From Chryseobacterium nepalense (GTDB lineage Bacteria > Bacteroidota > Bacteroidia > Flavobacteriales > Weeksellaceae), in contig NZ_CP096203.1 in assembly GCF_023195755.1 (NCBI RefSeq), positions 2,232,001 through 2,296,000 of the forward strand: DNA of 64,000 bases, read 5' to 3'. A program made the position numbers and the translations under genes. The notes beneath the pieces were generated by a model. That model ran no database searches. It was not told the origin of the DNA and saw only the letters and a program-made list of their open reading frames with translations. Below, piece by piece: positions 25,829 to 33,921 of this stretch. Each line of letters starts with the position of its first letter. Within the stretch, counting starts at the first letter, position 1.

Positions 25829-26713
25829 TTAATCAATATCGTCCCAAAAATCAAAATAATTGAACCATTGAAGCGGATATTTCCTGATCATGGATTCCAG
25901 GTTTTGGGTATAAGAATTGAGAAGTCCCTGTGCATCGCGCTTTTTTACATTCTCAGCAACTCTGGCGTACAAATGATAATGAAGATTTTTTTCTTTCATT
26001 ACATAAACATACACCACGGGAACGCCAAGCCTTGAGGCAATAAGAAAAGGACCTGCAGGAAATTTTGCTGTTTTCCCAAGCAATTCGCCTTCTAAAAATT
26101 TTGACCCTTCGAAATAGCGGTCGCCGGTAAAGCAAATAAGTTCGTTTTTGGATAGCGCTTCATTAATCTCGAAGATATGAGACATATCTTCTTTTACATA
26201 AATGAATTTAACGGTACTTTTTTTAACCGATACGCTTTCAAGATATTCTTTAATAACCGTAACCTCCTGATCTGTAGTCACCAAATTGATCTGACAATCA
26301 AAATCAATATCTGCAAAGAAATATTCTGCAATTTCAAAATTGCCGATATGGGCACTGATGAGAACACCACCTTTCTTTTCGGCTAAAAGATTTCTCAGAT
26401 TTTCAATTCCGTCGAATTCATAAGTATATTTTCCCCGTAATCCGGCTGAAATAGCTGTTTTGTCGATAAGAACCTTTCCGAAAGTGAAATAGTTTTTAAA
26501 TAATGAAATTTTTGTTTTCCAGTATCCGTAATTCAGTCTTTTTCCGAAATAATATCTGTAATATCTGTTGCCGTTTTTTTCGAATAAAAAATAATAGAAG
26601 GCAACAAAATAAAGCACAATATATGAACTTCTGATTCCGATATTTCTAATACACCAGACAAAAATTCTGTATCCCAGAATCGTCCCCTTAGATTTACCTT
26701 TCCACTTGTTCAT
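25829..26713 (-). CDS. LpxL/HtrB-type acyltransferase
   Basis: A ~294-residue lipid A biosynthesis-type acyltransferase. It has an N-terminal membrane helix (about residues 22-45), the HX4E site SAHIGNFEIAEYF, and FTGDRYFEGS and FPAGPFLIASR motifs of the family. I take ATG 26713 (MNKWKGKSKG). An ATG at 26722 is equally possible, while the longer version to 26761 reads into a repeat. The family uses acyl-ACP donors. Since the next gene upstream is an ACP, this enzyme is the strongest candidate for joining the aryl polyene acid to the dialkylresorcinol; that is inference. Confidence 0.88.
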   Translation of the reverse strand: MNKWKGKSKGTILGYRIFVWCIRNIGIRSSYIVLYFVAFYYFLFEKNGNRYYRYYFGKRLNYGYWKTKISLFKNYFTFGKVLIDKTAISAGLRGKYTYEFDGIENLRNLLAEKKGGVLISAHIGNFEIAEYFFADIDFDCQINLVTTDQEVTVIKEYLESVSVKKSTVKFIYVKEDMSHIFEINEALSKNELICFTGDRYFEGSKFLEGELLGKTAKFPAGPFLIASRLGVPVVYVYVMKEKNLHYHLYARVAENVKKRDAQGLLNSYTQNLESMIRKYPLQWFNYFDFWDDID

Positions 26714-26734
26714 AGTCGTCATTGAACCATGTAC

Positions 26735-26813
26735 CAATGTAAAAATGTAACAGTGTAACAATTATTTAATCAAATATTGGTCAACTGTTATATTGATATA
26801 TTGCTACATTATA
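26735..26813. repeat. AT-rich hairpin repeat between acyltransferase and ACP 2
   Basis: Inverted repeat with ~35-nt arms (about 26737-26770 and 26774-26811) made of TGTAACA/TGTTATA units, the same family as those around ACP 1. It begins two bases past the ACP stop. Confidence 0.72.
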
Positions 26814-26815
26814 AA

Positions 26816-27070
26816 TTATTTATTTTTTTCTGCGATTTTGTTTTCGATAGTGGAATAGAAATCGTCAAAAGTCACAATGTTTTTAAAATCAGCTTCGCCC
26901 AATTTCACTCCGAAATTAGATTCTATTACAACCACCAGATCAATATAATCCAGGCTGTCTAGGCCTAATGTCTTTTTAAAGTTTGCATCATTGCTGATTT
27001 CATCGCCGTCTACTTCAAATTCATTGACTAAAAAGTCGTTGGCGGTCGCAACAATTTTTTCCCTTTCCAT
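26816..27070 (-). CDS. Acyl carrier protein (polyene pathway, ACP 2)
   Basis: An 84-residue acyl carrier protein starting MEREKIVATANDFL. The phosphopantetheine serine is S39 in KTLGLDSLDYIDL. The start at 27070 follows the KS stop (27075) by 4 bp; the in-frame codon at 27094 would overlap the KS and is not needed. It is one of two ACPs in the cluster. Its place between the acyltransferase and a ketosynthase suggests it holds the finished or nearly finished polyene chain. Confidence 0.93.
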   Translation of the reverse strand: MEREKIVATANDFLVNEFEVDGDEISNDANFKKTLGLDSLDYIDLVVVIESNFGVKLGEADFKNIVTFDDFYSTIENKIAEKNK

Positions 27071-27074
27071 GTTT

Positions 27075-28295
27075 TTAATTAAATTTTTTAACAATTAATG
27101 CGGAATTGGTTCCCCCAAATCCGAAAGAATTCGACAAAAATACGTCAATTTTTTGACTTTTTGTTTCGGCAATCAAATTTATCCTTTTTGCTTCATCATC
27201 AGGATTTTCCAGATTGATATTCGGGGCAATGAAATCGTTCTGCATCATAAGAATGGAATAAATAACTTCGCTTGCACCTGCCATCCAGCATTCATGACCG
27301 GTCATGGATTTTGTTGAACTTACCGGAACTTCACCCCCGAAAATTTCATAAATTGCTTTGGCTTCATTAGCATCACCAATTGGTGTGGATGTTGCGTGAG
27401 CATTAATATAATCAATATCTTCTACCTGTAAACCAGACTGTTGCAAAGCCCTATTCATTGCTAAAGCAGGCCCGTCAACATTCGGTGTTGAAATATGTCC
27501 TCCGTTTGAAGAGAATCCATAACCCACAATTTCCGCAATGATATTCGCTCCTCTTTTTTGCGCAAACTCCAGGCTTTCAACAATTAAAGTAGCAGCTCCG
27601 CCACTGGGAATCAAGCCATCTCTTGCAGAATCAAAAGGTCTTGATGCTTTTGTAGGCTCATCTTCTCTCACTGAAAAAACACCCAATCCATCAAAACTCG
27701 CCATGGAATATTTGTTGGTTTCCTGTGCTCCTCCGCAAACAATCATATCCTGGAAGCCGTTTTTAATCATCATATAAGCCAGTCCGAGAGAATGGGAACC
27801 GCTTGCACAGGCAGCACTGATCGTAAGGTTAATCCCTCTTAATTTAAAAATCGTGGAAAGATTCATGGTAACGGTGGAGTTCATCGACTTGAAAATAGCT
27901 CCAGAACCCATTAAAGTCGTATCTTTTTTCTCTCTTGCAATGTCGATAGATTCTACCACTGCCTGAGAAACACTGTCGTTTCCGTATAAAATCCCGACTT
28001 CATTATTGTCTAAAAAATCCTGGTCTACACCAGCCTGTTTTAAGGCATCTAAAGTTGCTGCATACGCATATTCGCTTTCCTCGCCCATGCTTACACGTTG
28101 CCTGCGGCTGAGAAGATTTTTAAGATCCGGTTTCGGAACAACGCCGGTTAATCCGGATCTGAAACCAAACTCCTTTCTTTCATCTACTAAAAAAATTCCG
28201 GATTTTCCCTGAAATAAAGATTCTTTCACCTCTTCCAAAGAAGTTCCGATGCAGGAATAAATCCCCATTCCGGTAATGACAACCCTATTTTCCAT
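27075..28295 (-). CDS. Beta-ketoacyl-ACP synthase (FabF-like)
   Basis: A 406-residue ketosynthase with a complete triad: cysteine in SAACASGSHSLGLAY, histidines in NAHATSTPIGD and SMTGHECWMAG. It is the closest of the cluster's KS proteins to the FabF/FabB family. It sits between FabG and ACP 2 on the minus strand, making a compact KR-KS-ACP set. It may begin chain extension on the activated 4-coumaroyl unit; the exact step cannot be told from sequence. A composite repeat separates it from fabG. Confidence 0.9.
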   Translation of the reverse strand: MENRVVITGMGIYSCIGTSLEEVKESLFQGKSGIFLVDERKEFGFRSGLTGVVPKPDLKNLLSRRQRVSMGEESEYAYAATLDALKQAGVDQDFLDNNEVGILYGNDSVSQAVVESIDIAREKKDTTLMGSGAIFKSMNSTVTMNLSTIFKLRGINLTISAACASGSHSLGLAYMMIKNGFQDMIVCGGAQETNKYSMASFDGLGVFSVREDEPTKASRPFDSARDGLIPSGGAATLIVESLEFAQKRGANIIAEIVGYGFSSNGGHISTPNVDGPALAMNRALQQSGLQVEDIDYINAHATSTPIGDANEAKAIYEIFGGEVPVSSTKSMTGHECWMAGASEVIYSILMMQNDFIAPNINLENPDDEAKRINLIAETKSQKIDVFLSNSFGFGGTNSALIVKKFN

Positions 28296-28302
28296 GTTAA
28301 AA

Positions 28303-28431
28303 AATGTAACAGTTTATCAATTTAACAGTGTAACAATTTCAAATTCGCAACCATAATACTTTCTGTCATTCTGAACGAAGTGAAGAATCTCCATTATTCG
28401 TACATTGTTAAATTATTACATTGCTAAATTA
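28303..28431. repeat. Composite hairpin repeat between KS and fabG
   Basis: The outer arms (about 28310-28345 and 28399-28431) are TGTAACA-type units of the same hairpin family as at 11164 and 26735. Between them, at 28365-28393, is a copy of the GTCATTCTGAACGAAGTGAA element, a different repeat also present near 13930-13978. One element seems to have been inserted in the loop of the other. Confidence 0.7.
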
Positions 28432-29163
28432 TTATGAGTAGATTCCTCCGTTGATGTTTATAACTTCACCTGTAATATATGATGCTTTTTTAGACGCCAA
28501 AAATGCTACCAAATCTGCGACTTCTTCTGCTTCCCCGAATCTATTTGCAGGAATCATGCCTTTTAATTCATCTTCGTTAAACTCCTGAGTCATATCTGTT
28601 TTAATGAATCCCGGCGCCACCGCATTTACCGTAATATTTCTTTTTGCCACTTCCTGAGCCAGGGCTTTTGTAGCTCCGACCAAAGCTCCTTTTGCAGCAG
28701 AATAATTGGTTTGTCCCGCTGTTCCTTTCACTCCGGAAACAGAAACCATATTGATGATTCTTCCGTATTTATTACGTAACAATTTTTGAATAAAGAAATT
28801 CGTAACATTAAAGAATCCGTTTAAACTGGTGTTAATCACTGAATTCCAGTCTTCACTCGGCATCCACATGAATAATCCGTCCCTTGTAATTCCGGCGTTA
28901 TTTACAATCACTTCCACCACAGCACTGGAGTTCGCATCCTGCCATTCTGTTAAAACCACCTTTGTTTCCTCAGCATTTCCTACATCGAATTTCAGAATTT
29001 CCCCTGTTGCCCCCAATTCTTCAACTTTAGCCAAGGTTTCCCTTGCTGCCGTTTCGTTTGAAGTATAGTTAATCAAAATATGATAATTCTTTTCTTCTGC
29101 CAGTTTTATACAGATGGCCCTTCCGATTCCCCTTGAGCCTCCTGTGATGATTGCACATTTCAT
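28432..29163 (-). CDS. fabG: 3-oxoacyl-ACP reductase (SDR family)
   Basis: A 243-residue short-chain dehydrogenase with the NADP-binding TGGSRGIGRAICIKLAEE motif, NNAG, the active-site serine in MVSVSGVKG, and YSAAKGAL (Tyr-x3-Lys). These are typical of FabG, which reduces 3-ketoacyl-ACP. In this context it provides the ketoreduction step of polyene synthesis. It is probably a cluster-specific paralogue of the primary FabG. The terminal GEVININGGIYS matches the family's C-terminus. Confidence 0.93.
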   Translation of the reverse strand: MKCAIITGGSRGIGRAICIKLAEEKNYHILINYTSNETAARETLAKVEELGATGEILKFDVGNAEETKVVLTEWQDANSSAVVEVIVNNAGITRDGLFMWMPSEDWNSVINTSLNGFFNVTNFFIQKLLRNKYGRIINMVSVSGVKGTAGQTNYSAAKGALVGATKALAQEVAKRNITVNAVAPGFIKTDMTQEFNEDELKGMIPANRFGEAEEVADLVAFLASKKASYITGEVININGGIYS

Positions 29164-29228
29164 GTGTTTGCTTATATTAGTTTAATTTCTTTAAGTATAC
29201 TTCTATGACAATTTATTTTGGATAAAAA

Positions 29229-30749
29229 TTACATAGTTTTTAAATATTTTTTTACCTGTTCCAAATATGGATACATCACCATATCATCGGAGAATGCAGG
29301 AATAATTTTTCTTATATCATCATACAGTTCTTTAGTGGCAGATGAAATTTTATCCTGAAAACCAAGATATTCAATGGCCTGAACAATTGTAATTGCCTCA
29401 ATAGTCAATACTTCAAATGCATTTTCAATCACTTTTCTGCAGATAACCGCAGCGTTGGTTCCCATGCTCACAATATCCTGATTATCATTATTATTCGGGA
29501 TACTGTGAATATACATCGGGTTAGACAGCATCTGGCTTTCCGCCGTGGTTGAAGTTGCCGTAAACTGAACTCCCTGCATCCCGAAATTAAATCCTAATTT
29601 GCCCAAATTAACAAACGGAGGCAAGATTTCATTGATTTTAGAATTTAAAAGGTAATTTAATTGCCTTTCTGCGAGCATTGTTAGTTTGGCCACTACAATT
29701 TTCAGCTTATCCATTTCCAGGGAAACATAATCTCCGTGAAAATTTCCGCCGTGATAAACATGCTGGTCTTCAACATTGATGATTGGATTATCATTAGCTG
29801 AATTAATCTCGTTTTCCAATACTTTTTCAGTGTATTCCAGAGTATCCAAAACAGGTCCTAAAATCTGCGGAACACATCGTAAAGAGTAATATTCCTGAAC
29901 TTTTTCTTTGAAAACTTTTTCCTGTTCTTCAAAATGAGTGTATAAATGATCTGCTCTTTTCCTGATCAATTTGCTGTCAGACAAATGAGCCCGCATTTTT
30001 TCTGCAATTTTCTGCTGACCGGCATGAAGTTTTGTTCCGTTTAATACTTCCGATAAGTGATCATCATACGCCTGAACAACTTCATTAATCGCACAGGATA
30101 ATTTAATAGAAATATCAGTTAACTGATTCGCTTTATGCGCATTAACAGCACCAATGCCGGACATCACGGAAGTTCCGTTCATTAACGCGAGTCCTTCACG
30201 GATTTCTACCTGAATCGGTTTCAAACCTTCAGATTGAAAAACTTCTTTTGTAGATTTTCTTTCACCTTTATGGAAGACTTCACCTTCACCAATCAGCACT
30301 AAGGCTAAGTGTGCCAATTGTACGAGATCACCGCTTGCACCTACTCCTCCGTGTTCAAAAATCAACGGTGTAATATCTCTGTTTATTAATTCTTTAAGTA
30401 AAATAACAACAGATTCATGAACCCCGGATTTCCCAAGAGATAATGTATTCAGTCTGGCCAGCATACAGGCTTTTGCTTCGTCTGCCGGAAGCGGATTTCC
30501 TATTCCCGAAGAATGGCTTCTGATGAGATTGTATTGAAGCTGATGTGTATCTTCATCACTGATCTTAAATTGTGCCATCGGTCCGAAACCCGTATTCACA
30601 CCATATATTACTTTATTTTTTGAAAACTCCTTTAAAAACTGAAAACTTTCATTCACTCTGGTAAGAAGTGCTTTATCCAGTTCTATATTTTTATTCTCAA
30701 CAATGATTTTCTTAAAGTCGCTCAGTTCTAAAAAGTTGTTTATTTTCAT
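29229..30749 (-). CDS. Aromatic amino acid ammonia-lyase, probable tyrosine ammonia-lyase
   Basis: A 506-residue lyase with the MIO cofactor-forming tripeptide Ala138-Ser139-Gly140 in GGVGASGDLVQLAHLAL, plus family motifs YGVNTGFG and SANDNPII. From memory it closely resembles the tyrosine ammonia-lyase of the Flavobacterium johnsoniae flexirubin cluster, including the selectivity region QYNLIRSHSSGIG. The likely reaction is L-tyrosine to 4-coumarate plus ammonia, giving the aryl starter unit. Selectivity for Tyr over His or Phe cannot be proved by sequence alone. A good -7 box lies 60 bp upstream, and the gene diverges from the halogenase-like gene. Confidence 0.88.
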   Translation of the reverse strand: MKINNFLELSDFKKIIVENKNIELDKALLTRVNESFQFLKEFSKNKVIYGVNTGFGPMAQFKISDEDTHQLQYNLIRSHSSGIGNPLPADEAKACMLARLNTLSLGKSGVHESVVILLKELINRDITPLIFEHGGVGASGDLVQLAHLALVLIGEGEVFHKGERKSTKEVFQSEGLKPIQVEIREGLALMNGTSVMSGIGAVNAHKANQLTDISIKLSCAINEVVQAYDDHLSEVLNGTKLHAGQQKIAEKMRAHLSDSKLIRKRADHLYTHFEEQEKVFKEKVQEYYSLRCVPQILGPVLDTLEYTEKVLENEINSANDNPIINVEDQHVYHGGNFHGDYVSLEMDKLKIVVAKLTMLAERQLNYLLNSKINEILPPFVNLGKLGFNFGMQGVQFTATSTTAESQMLSNPMYIHSIPNNNDNQDIVSMGTNAAVICRKVIENAFEVLTIEAITIVQAIEYLGFQDKISSATKELYDDIRKIIPAFSDDMVMYPYLEQVKKYLKTM

Positions 30750-30808
30750 TTATTGATAGAATAATATGATAATTTTGTAGTTATTAATTAATTGTCATTA
30801 ATTTGCGG

Positions 30809-30816
30809 CAAAGATA
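30809..30816 (-). promoter_or_regulatory. Bacteroidetes -7 box of the lyase gene
   Basis: TATCTTTG on the minus strand fits the TAnnTTTG consensus exactly. A TTTG lies 24 nt upstream (near 30841-30844), a little far for the -33 element. It is in the 96-bp space between divergent genes. Confidence 0.5.
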
Positions 30817-30845
30817 GAAGTTATTATTAAAATAAAAAATCAAAG

Positions 30846-32090
30846 ATGAGCAAAGAATTTGTTGACGTTCTTGTAATCGGAGCCGGGCCTTCCGGATGCG
30901 TATCTTCTTCATATTTAAAGAAGAACAACGTCAACGTTAAAGTTGTTGAAAAGACAAAATTTCCAAGACTGGTAGTAGGAGAAAGCCTGATTCCACGGGT
31001 AATGGATCATTTTGAAGAGGCCGGATTATTTCCCGCGCTTGACAAAATGGGTTTTGAAAAGAAACTCGGTGCCCGGTTTCTGAGAGGAAAAGAAGTATGT
31101 ATTTTTGATTTTAGCAATAAGTTCGGAGAAGGCTGGGACTGGACATGGCAGGTTCCGAGGGCAGATTTCGACAATGTTTTAGCTCAGGAAGTTATTAATA
31201 AAGGGATTGATCTGGAGTTTGAAACGGAAGTGACCGGGATTGAATTCAACGGAACAGATTCTGTGACCACAGTAAAAAATAAAAATGGAGAAACAAAAGA
31301 AATCCACGCCAAATTTGTCATCGACTCCAGCGGTTACGGAAGAGTCCTTCCAAGACTTCTGGATTTGGAAAAACCTTCAAAACTTTCACCTCACTCCGCT
31401 ATTTTCTCCCATGTAAAGGACATCAACAGAGAAGCAGGAACAGAAGGCACTTTAATTTCTTTTGATATTATCGAAACGGAAGTCTGGCTTTGGGTAATTC
31501 CTTTTTCCAACGGAAATACCAGCGTAGGAATTGTGGGTCCTACCGAATACATAGACCGACTTTCTAAAAACGGAGATACCACAGAAGCTCTGAGAAAAGC
31601 GATTTCTCTTTCAGATTATTATGTAAAACGTTTCGGAGATGTGGATTTTCTCTTTGAGCCAAAACATTTAAAAGACTATTCCTGCTCGGTAAAAAAACTG
31701 TATGGTGATGGTTTTGCATTAACGGGAAATGCTTCGGAATTTCTTGATCCGGTTTTCTCTTCAGGAATGGCTTTTGCCACAGAAGGCGGAATGACCGCCG
31801 CAAAATTAGCTTTAAGACAACTCAACGGCGAAAAAGTTGACTGGCAAAAAGAATTTGCAGACTATATTCTTTATGGTGTTGATGTTTTTACCACGTACGT
31901 AAAAGAATGGTACACCGGAAATCTCCAGGAATTGTTTTTCCACCAGCCGGAAAACCCCGATGTGAAAAGAAAAATCTGTGCAGTTCTCGCAGGTTATGTA
32001 TGGGACAAAAAAAATACTTTTGTCCGAATACATGATACGGCGATCAAGAATCTCGCAGAATTCATTAAAAAAGAAAAGCAACAAGCATAA
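30846..32090 (+). CDS. FAD-dependent halogenase/monooxygenase-like oxidoreductase
   Basis: A 414-residue flavoprotein with the FAD-binding VIGAGPSGCVSSSYLKK motif (about residues 10-26) and the halogenase-type sequence FPRLVVGESLIPR. It also has VWLWVIPF, which fits the WxWxIP signature of flavin-dependent halogenases, and a WQVPRADFD segment. Flexirubins may be chlorinated or hydroxylated on the aryl ring, so it could be a halogenase or a ring hydroxylase. The motif evidence favours the halogenase superfamily but cannot separate the two functions. It is divergent to the lyase gene. Confidence 0.82.
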   Translation: MSKEFVDVLVIGAGPSGCVSSSYLKKNNVNVKVVEKTKFPRLVVGESLIPRVMDHFEEAGLFPALDKMGFEKKLGARFLRGKEVCIFDFSNKFGEGWDWTWQVPRADFDNVLAQEVINKGIDLEFETEVTGIEFNGTDSVTTVKNKNGETKEIHAKFVIDSSGYGRVLPRLLDLEKPSKLSPHSAIFSHVKDINREAGTEGTLISFDIIETEVWLWVIPFSNGNTSVGIVGPTEYIDRLSKNGDTTEALRKAISLSDYYVKRFGDVDFLFEPKHLKDYSCSVKKLYGDGFALTGNASEFLDPVFSSGMAFATEGGMTAAKLALRQLNGEKVDWQKEFADYILYGVDVFTTYVKEWYTGNLQELFFHQPENPDVKRKICAVLAGYVWDKKNTFVRIHDTAIKNLAEFIKKEKQQA

Positions 32091-32116
32091 AAAACGGCCT
32101 GAGATTTCCGTTTTAT

Positions 32117-33409
32117 TTATCTTAAATCGATAAACGTAATTGGCTTTCTGCTGTTCGGATTAAAAACTGTTTTAGATAAAATATCAAATTCAACAAGCTC
32201 AATTTTCGGACTTACTCTTAATTTCGCCCGGAAATGATCTCTTACTTCACTTACAAAGCTTTCGGAATCGCTGTCTGTGCTTATTTTAATGATAATTTCA
32301 TCCAACCCGATTTCATTCGACTGAATAACAATCTGGTAACACAGAATACCATTGAAATCATTCAGAATATCATTCATCGCAGGCGGATACAATGTAGTTC
32401 CCTTATATTTGATCATCTGTTGCTTCCTGCCGATCACCGGACCGAGTCTCATTGTATTTCTTCCGCATTTACAAGGTTCATCATGCGCTTTTACAATATC
32501 TCCCGTTTTGAATCTTAATAACGGAATCGCTTCAACACCTAAAGTTGTAATGGTTAATTCCCCGCTTTCACCTTCTTTTACCGGATTCCCATCGTCGTCA
32601 AGAATCTCGGTAATGATTAGTTCCGGATGATGATGTCCGCCGATTTGTTCTTCACACTCTGTAAAAGCAGTGCTCATCTCTGTGGAAGCGTAGGTTGAGA
32701 ATAATTTAACATCCCATTTTTCTTTAATTTTCCGGGATAAAATATTATCTGTAAAATCCTGATTTTTGATACTTTCTCCGATACAAACCGCACCGTAAAC
32801 ACTGGAGTCTTTATAATCAATTCCATGCTTTTCTGCATAATCGATCATTTTTAATAAAAATGAAGGAACAGTAATTAAATATTTCGGCCTGTATCTGAAA
32901 ATAGAATCCCACTGAAGCTCAGGAATTCCCGGTCCCATTCTTACCACGCTCGCGCCCATTTTTCTGAGTCCTAAAAAATAAGCAAGCCCGGCCATGAATC
33001 TTTTATCAATGGTTGTAATCATCTGGACAACATCTCCTTTTTGAATTCCGGCACAGGCAAAAGAAATCGCTTCGTTATAAGCCAATCTCTCAAGGTCGTT
33101 ATCTGACAATCCGAAGGTTACAGGATCACCCAGTGTTCCTGAAGTTGTGCTGTAATCCACAATTTTATCCGGAGTTACACAGAAAAAATCATCATTATGC
33201 TGCTGAATATCGTTTTTTGTGGTGATGGGAATTTTCCGCAGGTCTTCCAAAGTCCGAATATCAGAAATGTTAATATTGTTTTCCCTGAATACTTTTTGAT
33301 AAAAAGGTGATTTTTGTTCAAGATAAGCCAAAAGCTCCTGAAGTTTTTGCTCCTGAAATTTTTTGATTTCCCTAATGTCTGATCTTTCGATGGATGGATA
33401 GAAGTCCAA
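32117..33409 (-). CDS. Adenylate-forming ligase (PaaK-like), probable 4-coumarate-activating enzyme
   Basis: A 430-residue acyl-adenylating enzyme of the phenylacetate-CoA ligase type. It has the P-loop STTSGTLGDPVTFG, the aromatic motif YASTEMSTAF, and TGDIVKAHDEPC with a downstream R/K-rich core (MRLGPVIGRKQQM). Members activate aryl acids as AMP esters and then pass them to CoA or an ACP. Beside the lyase, the natural substrate is 4-coumarate. It is the last gene of the cluster on this side, 27 bp from the convergent halogenase-like gene, so the two share a short terminator region. Confidence 0.88.
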   Translation of the reverse strand: MDFYPSIERSDIREIKKFQEQKLQELLAYLEQKSPFYQKVFRENNINISDIRTLEDLRKIPITTKNDIQQHNDDFFCVTPDKIVDYSTTSGTLGDPVTFGLSDNDLERLAYNEAISFACAGIQKGDVVQMITTIDKRFMAGLAYFLGLRKMGASVVRMGPGIPELQWDSIFRYRPKYLITVPSFLLKMIDYAEKHGIDYKDSSVYGAVCIGESIKNQDFTDNILSRKIKEKWDVKLFSTYASTEMSTAFTECEEQIGGHHHPELIITEILDDDGNPVKEGESGELTITTLGVEAIPLLRFKTGDIVKAHDEPCKCGRNTMRLGPVIGRKQQMIKYKGTTLYPPAMNDILNDFNGILCYQIVIQSNEIGLDEIIIKISTDSDSESFVSEVRDHFRAKLRVSPKIELVEFDILSKTVFNPNSRKPITFIDLR

Positions 33410-33516
33410 TAGATTTATTTTTAAAGGACAAATTTATTTAATTAATATTAATTTTCTCATGAAGATTTTATCGCTCATGGATTTCACGGATGATTGGACT
33501 TGTTAATTTGTTTTTT

Positions 33517-33645
33517 TAAACGCAAAGACTAATTGCTTATTCCGTTAATCTTAGTAAACAAAGGCAAATAAATTTGCTGCGCGAAGCTAATAAATAGATA
33601 TCCTTCATCAATCAGCCGGCTGATGCATTCTTTATCCACTTAAGA
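33517..33645 (-). repeat. Intergenic repeat, copy a (inverted relative to copy at 39700)
   Basis: Read on the minus strand it contains TAAAGAATG, a palindrome ATCAGCCGGCTGAT, TGATGAAGG, CTTCGCGCAGCAAAT, TGCCTTTG and TCTTTGCGT. The copy at 39707-39807 keeps the same order of segments on the plus strand, and its palindrome differs in sequence but stays pairable (ATCAACAAGTTGAT). Confidence 0.72.
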
Positions 33646-33878
33646 ATATACAGGTTTAAAATAAATCCTTGCTTGGTAAGAAAAACCATGCAGATTTTGC
33701 AGGCAGATTTTTTATTTGTGGAAGTTTTTTTGAAACAACTTTTAGCAACAGGATAAATTCACTTATTCACGCTTGATCTTTCACCTTTCCTTATTCCTCT
33801 GCTTTACTTTTCTGAAACAGAACATTTTTCACTATAAATATCAAAACAAAACATATATTATAAACCGGTAAATTTTAG

Positions 33879-33886
33879 TAAATTTG
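33879..33886 (+). promoter_or_regulatory. Probable -7 box of ileS
   Basis: TAAATTTG matches the Bacteroidetes TAnnTTTG box, 35 bp before the ileS start. No clear TTG -33 element is seen. Confidence 0.45.
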
Positions 33887-33921
33887 CCAACTTAATTAAT
33901 CAACGATATTGATCTATTACA

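Larger units (their letters stand above)
33410..33921. other. 512-bp gene-free region with repeat and ileS promoter
   Basis: No coding potential was seen. It holds an intergenic repeat at about 33517-33645 and the probable ileS -7 box at 33879-33886. The rest is AT-rich sequence without further recognisable elements. It marks the boundary between the pigment cluster and housekeeping genes. Confidence 0.7.
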
